From Shewanella sp. (GTDB lineage Bacteria > Pseudomonadota > Gammaproteobacteria > Enterobacterales > Shewanellaceae), in assembly GCA_004195335.1 (NCBI GenBank), contig SDWK01000923.1, forward strand, positions 1-7,528: a stretch of 7,528 bases of DNA, given 5' to 3'. This document shows, piece after piece, positions 5,773 to 7,528 of the stretch; the stretch's first letter is position 1, and the number at the start of each line of letters is the position of its first letter. The notes beneath the pieces were generated by a model. That model was given only the letters and a program-made list of their open reading frames with translations. It had not been told where the DNA came from and made no database searches. The translations under genes and the position numbers were made by a program.

Positions 5773-6804
5773 ATGAGTAAAAACCCAGAAAATATCCTCC
5801 TATCAGAGCTGGCTCCCTCCGTTGTCGATGAGCTTAAGCTCGCTGGGTTGAATTTAAATTCTGAGAATGTTGTGACACCGCTTGCTCATGGATTGAGTAA
5901 TCAAAACTATCTCATTAATGATGGTGAGCGAAAATGGGTGCTGCGGGTTAACTCTCCGGCAAGCAGTCAACTTTGTGATCGTCAGTCTGAGGTGAAAAAT
6001 TGGAACTTGGCTGCGGAGCAGGGTTTAGCACCAAAGTTGTTTTATGTCAGTCATGATCATACTTATTACCTTAGCGAGTATATTCAGCAGGCCGTTGAAA
6101 CACAATGGGGCGGCTTATTCACGGCCAAACCGGCGCACCCTTTGATTGATGAATCGACTCTATGGCTCGGTGCTGAAGCCCTGTTGTTACCCTTGTTAAA
6201 AGGCATTTCATGCTTACCGATACCTGAAAATGTTTTAGGTGTAACTCAGCAGTGGCAAATCTACCGGGATAAACTAACGCTTATCGCAGCGAATCAGACC
6301 TCTCTACTCAACTCTGAGTTGGCGGCGCAATGGCAAGTAAGTCGCATGAATTTATTGGCATTAGAGAGTGAGATTATAAGCTGGCTCGAGCAGCTCAACG
6401 CATGCTCGCTCTCAAATCAATACAGTCATAGGGATCTCAACCCCTATAACTTGCTGTATAAAGAGGGGCAGATTTATTGTATCGACTTTGAGTATGCCTG
6501 CAGTTCTCATCCTTTATTCGACCTCGCGGGTATCCTGTCGACCCATGCTCTCTCGACCTCCCAGCGTCATTGTTTGATTGATGGTTATCTAGACGGTCAC
6601 CCCTACTTAACGACCAATGCGAAAGCGGCACTGCCGGCAGCAATAAACATTTATTGGGTCTTTGCCGCATGTTGGTCGCTGTTGATGGCGGCTGATAATA
6701 GGGATCTTGCTGGTGTCACGCCAAATGCAGATGTGGGGAGTAACCCTCATAGTTCCCAGGAGTACCTGGATTGTTTCAACAATTTTATTGCGCTGATGAG
6801 TTGA
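5773..6804 (+). CDS. thiK: APH/choline-kinase-fold phosphotransferase, probable thiamine kinase
   Basis: This soluble 343-residue kinase probably phosphorylates thiamine after entry through PnuT and so traps it. The aminoglycoside-phosphotransferase fold is clear. There is a Gly/Asn-rich nucleotide loop GLSNQNYLI (40-48) and VLRV (56-59), with Arg where many kinases have Lys, as in ThiK and choline kinases. The catalytic loop is H219-R-D221-L-N-P-Y-N226, the metal-binding site is D238-F-E240, and a later D250-LAG follows. All catalytic residues are present. E. coli ThiK has 274 residues; the extra length includes an N-terminal extension and a segment near 108-132. Substrate assignment rests on context (pnuT 84 nt upstream, THI-box operon) and on hinT-ycfL lying nearby, as with E. 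coli thiK. A choline or other small-alcohol kinase cannot be excluded from motifs alone. The ATG at 5773 has GGGAG (5758-5762) at 10 nt. Confidence 0.82.
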   Translation: MSKNPENILLSELAPSVVDELKLAGLNLNSENVVTPLAHGLSNQNYLINDGERKWVLRVNSPASSQLCDRQSEVKNWNLAAEQGLAPKLFYVSHDHTYYLSEYIQQAVETQWGGLFTAKPAHPLIDESTLWLGAEALLLPLLKGISCLPIPENVLGVTQQWQIYRDKLTLIAANQTSLLNSELAAQWQVSRMNLLALESEIISWLEQLNACSLSNQYSHRDLNPYNLLYKEGQIYCIDFEYACSSHPLFDLAGILSTHALSTSQRHCLIDGYLDGHPYLTTNAKAALPAAINIYWVFAACWSLLMAADNRDLAGVTPNADVGSNPHSSQEYLDCFNNFIALMS

Positions 6805-6882
6805 AGTTCAACCTCAACCTCAACCTTAATTCGAACCATAATCCTATTCATCTGGCATTACATCTCAATTAAATTAGTCATT

Positions 6883-6897
6883 TCAACAATGTTGACA
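6883..6897 (+). promoter_or_regulatory. Candidate -35 box with overlapping 13-bp palindrome upstream of doxX-like gene
   Basis: A consensus TTGACA (6892-6897) lies 75 bp before the DoxX-family ATG and overlaps the perfect palindrome TCAACA-A-TGTTGA (6883-6895). No good -10 hexamer is found at 16-18 bp: the sequence there is GAAAGT or similar. A direct repeat AAAGTTA (6899-6905 and 6916-6922) occupies the expected spacer. The site may be a regulated promoter with poor -10, or chance. The 168-bp spacer 6805-6972 shows nothing else beyond a short TCAACC repeat. Confidence 0.25.
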
Positions 6898-6972
6898 TAA
6901 AGTTAAAACCTTATGAAAGTTATTCCTCTCCATGATGGTCTATTGTGACAGTAATGATAAAAAGGATTAGCA

Positions 6973-7528
6973 ATGCCACTAGTTAAAATATATCAAAAGT
7001 TTTTAGGGTTACTTCAATACGTTGAAGGTCTGGCTCCTTTGGCGCTCAGACTCTATCTTGCACCAGTATTGATGCAGGCAGGGTACACCAAGTTATCTCA
7101 TTTCAGTGATACCGCCGCCTGGTTTGGTAATCCTGATTGGGGGCTGGGATTGCCAATGCCTGAGGTGATGGTAGGGCTTGCTGCCGGCACCGAACTGTTC
7201 GGGGGAGTACTCTTGATCTTAGGATTAGCCACCCGCCTGATCTCTATTCCTTTAATGGTCACTATGCTCGTCGCTGCATTTTCGGTTCACTGGGATAATG
7301 GCTGGTTGGCTATCGCGGATGTTAACTCCTGGCTTGCTAACGAGCAGGTTATCGCTGCGGGAGATAAATTGGCTAAAGCCAAAGAGTTGTTACAGGAAAA
7401 TGGCAACTATGAGTGGCTGACGAGCTCGGGTAATTTCGTGGTGTTAAATAATGGGATTGAGTTTGCCATTACCTATCTGATTATGTTGATGGCGCTGCTC
7501 TTTATGGGAGGCGGACGTTACACTAGCC
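6973..7528 (+). CDS. DoxX-family membrane protein, HvfX-like (3' end outside window)
   Basis: An open frame starts at the ATG at 6973 (AAGGA at 6962-6966, spacer 6 nt) and is still open at the window end, giving 185 complete codons. The product begins MPLVKIYQKFLGLLQ and has a DoxX-type helix bundle: hydrophobic segments at about 20-37, 64-86 and 89-106, then 162-178 near the visible end. Features include RLYLAPVLMQAGYTKL (26-41), the AWFGNPDWGLGLP stretch (49-61), GLATRLISIPLM (84-95) and HWDNGW (106-111). A long hydrophilic insert (about 117-160) separates the third and fourth helices. This insert and the HWDNGW motif recall HvfX, the DoxX protein of copper-binding RiPP (bufferin) operons, but no hvfA, hvfB or hvfC gene lies upstream in this window. 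The function is unassigned. The 168-nt gap and separate candidate promoter suggest it is not part of the thiamine operon. Confidence 0.85.
   Translation, partial: MPLVKIYQKFLGLLQYVEGLAPLALRLYLAPVLMQAGYTKLSHFSDTAAWFGNPDWGLGLPMPEVMVGLAAGTELFGGVLLILGLATRLISIPLMVTMLVAAFSVHWDNGWLAIADVNSWLANEQVIAAGDKLAKAKELLQENGNYEWLTSSGNFVVLNNGIEFAITYLIMLMALLFMGGGRYTS

Noticed and set aside
6437..6670. Minus-strand open frame inside the kinase gene
   Set aside because: It overlaps the catalytic-loop coding sequence, and its Arg/Ser-rich product looks like an antisense translation artefact.
6808..6825. Three tandem copies of TCAACC just after the kinase stop
   Set aside because: Only 18 bp and three units, not long enough to argue for a functional or phase-variable repeat.
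1..7528. Mobile element, CRISPR, prophage or defence genes
   Set aside because: No transposase, integrase, spaced direct repeats or defence-type domains are visible. All genes read as ordinary chromosomal functions on one strand.

Overview
The window looks like chromosomal DNA of a marine gammaproteobacterium, most likely Shewanella or a close relative. The basis is the hinT / ycfL / thiamine-kinase content, a PnuC-type thiamine carrier next to a TonB receptor, and moderate GC content. Genus is inferred from remembered protein families, not from a search. All supported genes lie on the + strand. I see no tRNA, rRNA, insertion sequence, CRISPR array or phage gene.

Left part (1-2133): an upstream region with inverted repeats and candidate promoters leads into hinT (GTG start), a two-domain hotdog-fold thioesterase and the YcfL-like lipoprotein gene. 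They are closely spaced and end at a strong intrinsic terminator (2104-2133). They look like one housekeeping operon.

Middle part (2134-6804): a thiamine-scavenging unit. A perfect 18-bp palindrome (2152-2169) and a TATACT -10 element (2188-2193) precede a textbook TPP riboswitch (2198-2305). The leader also carries a readable switch. The hairpin 2365-2391 buries the receptor's Shine-Dalgarno sequence, and its 5' arm is an exact 8-nt complement of the aptamer's P4/P5 strand (2275-2282). This predicts translational control: the receptor is made when TPP is scarce. Four genes follow: a TonB-dependent receptor (outer-membrane entry), a one-domain YkoF-like thiamine/HMP-binding protein, a PnuT inner-membrane carrier, and an APH-fold kinase of ThiK type. 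The likely logic is capture at the surface, facilitated passage across the inner membrane and trapping by phosphorylation. A long imperfect hairpin sits between the YkoF-like gene and pnuT.

Right part (6805-7528): a 168-bp spacer with a candidate promoter leads to a DoxX-family membrane protein that runs off the window end (185 codons visible). It resembles the HvfX-like branch of DoxX.

In E. coli, hinT, ycfL, lpoB, thiK and nagZ are neighbours. Here the hinT-ycfL and thiK ends of that order are kept, but a TPP-controlled uptake cassette lies between them and no lpoB is visible. The parts are mostly known families. The points worth following are the explicit translational riboswitch design, the palindrome at the promoter, a small leader ORF that overlaps the receptor start, and the alternative RNA folds before pnuT.
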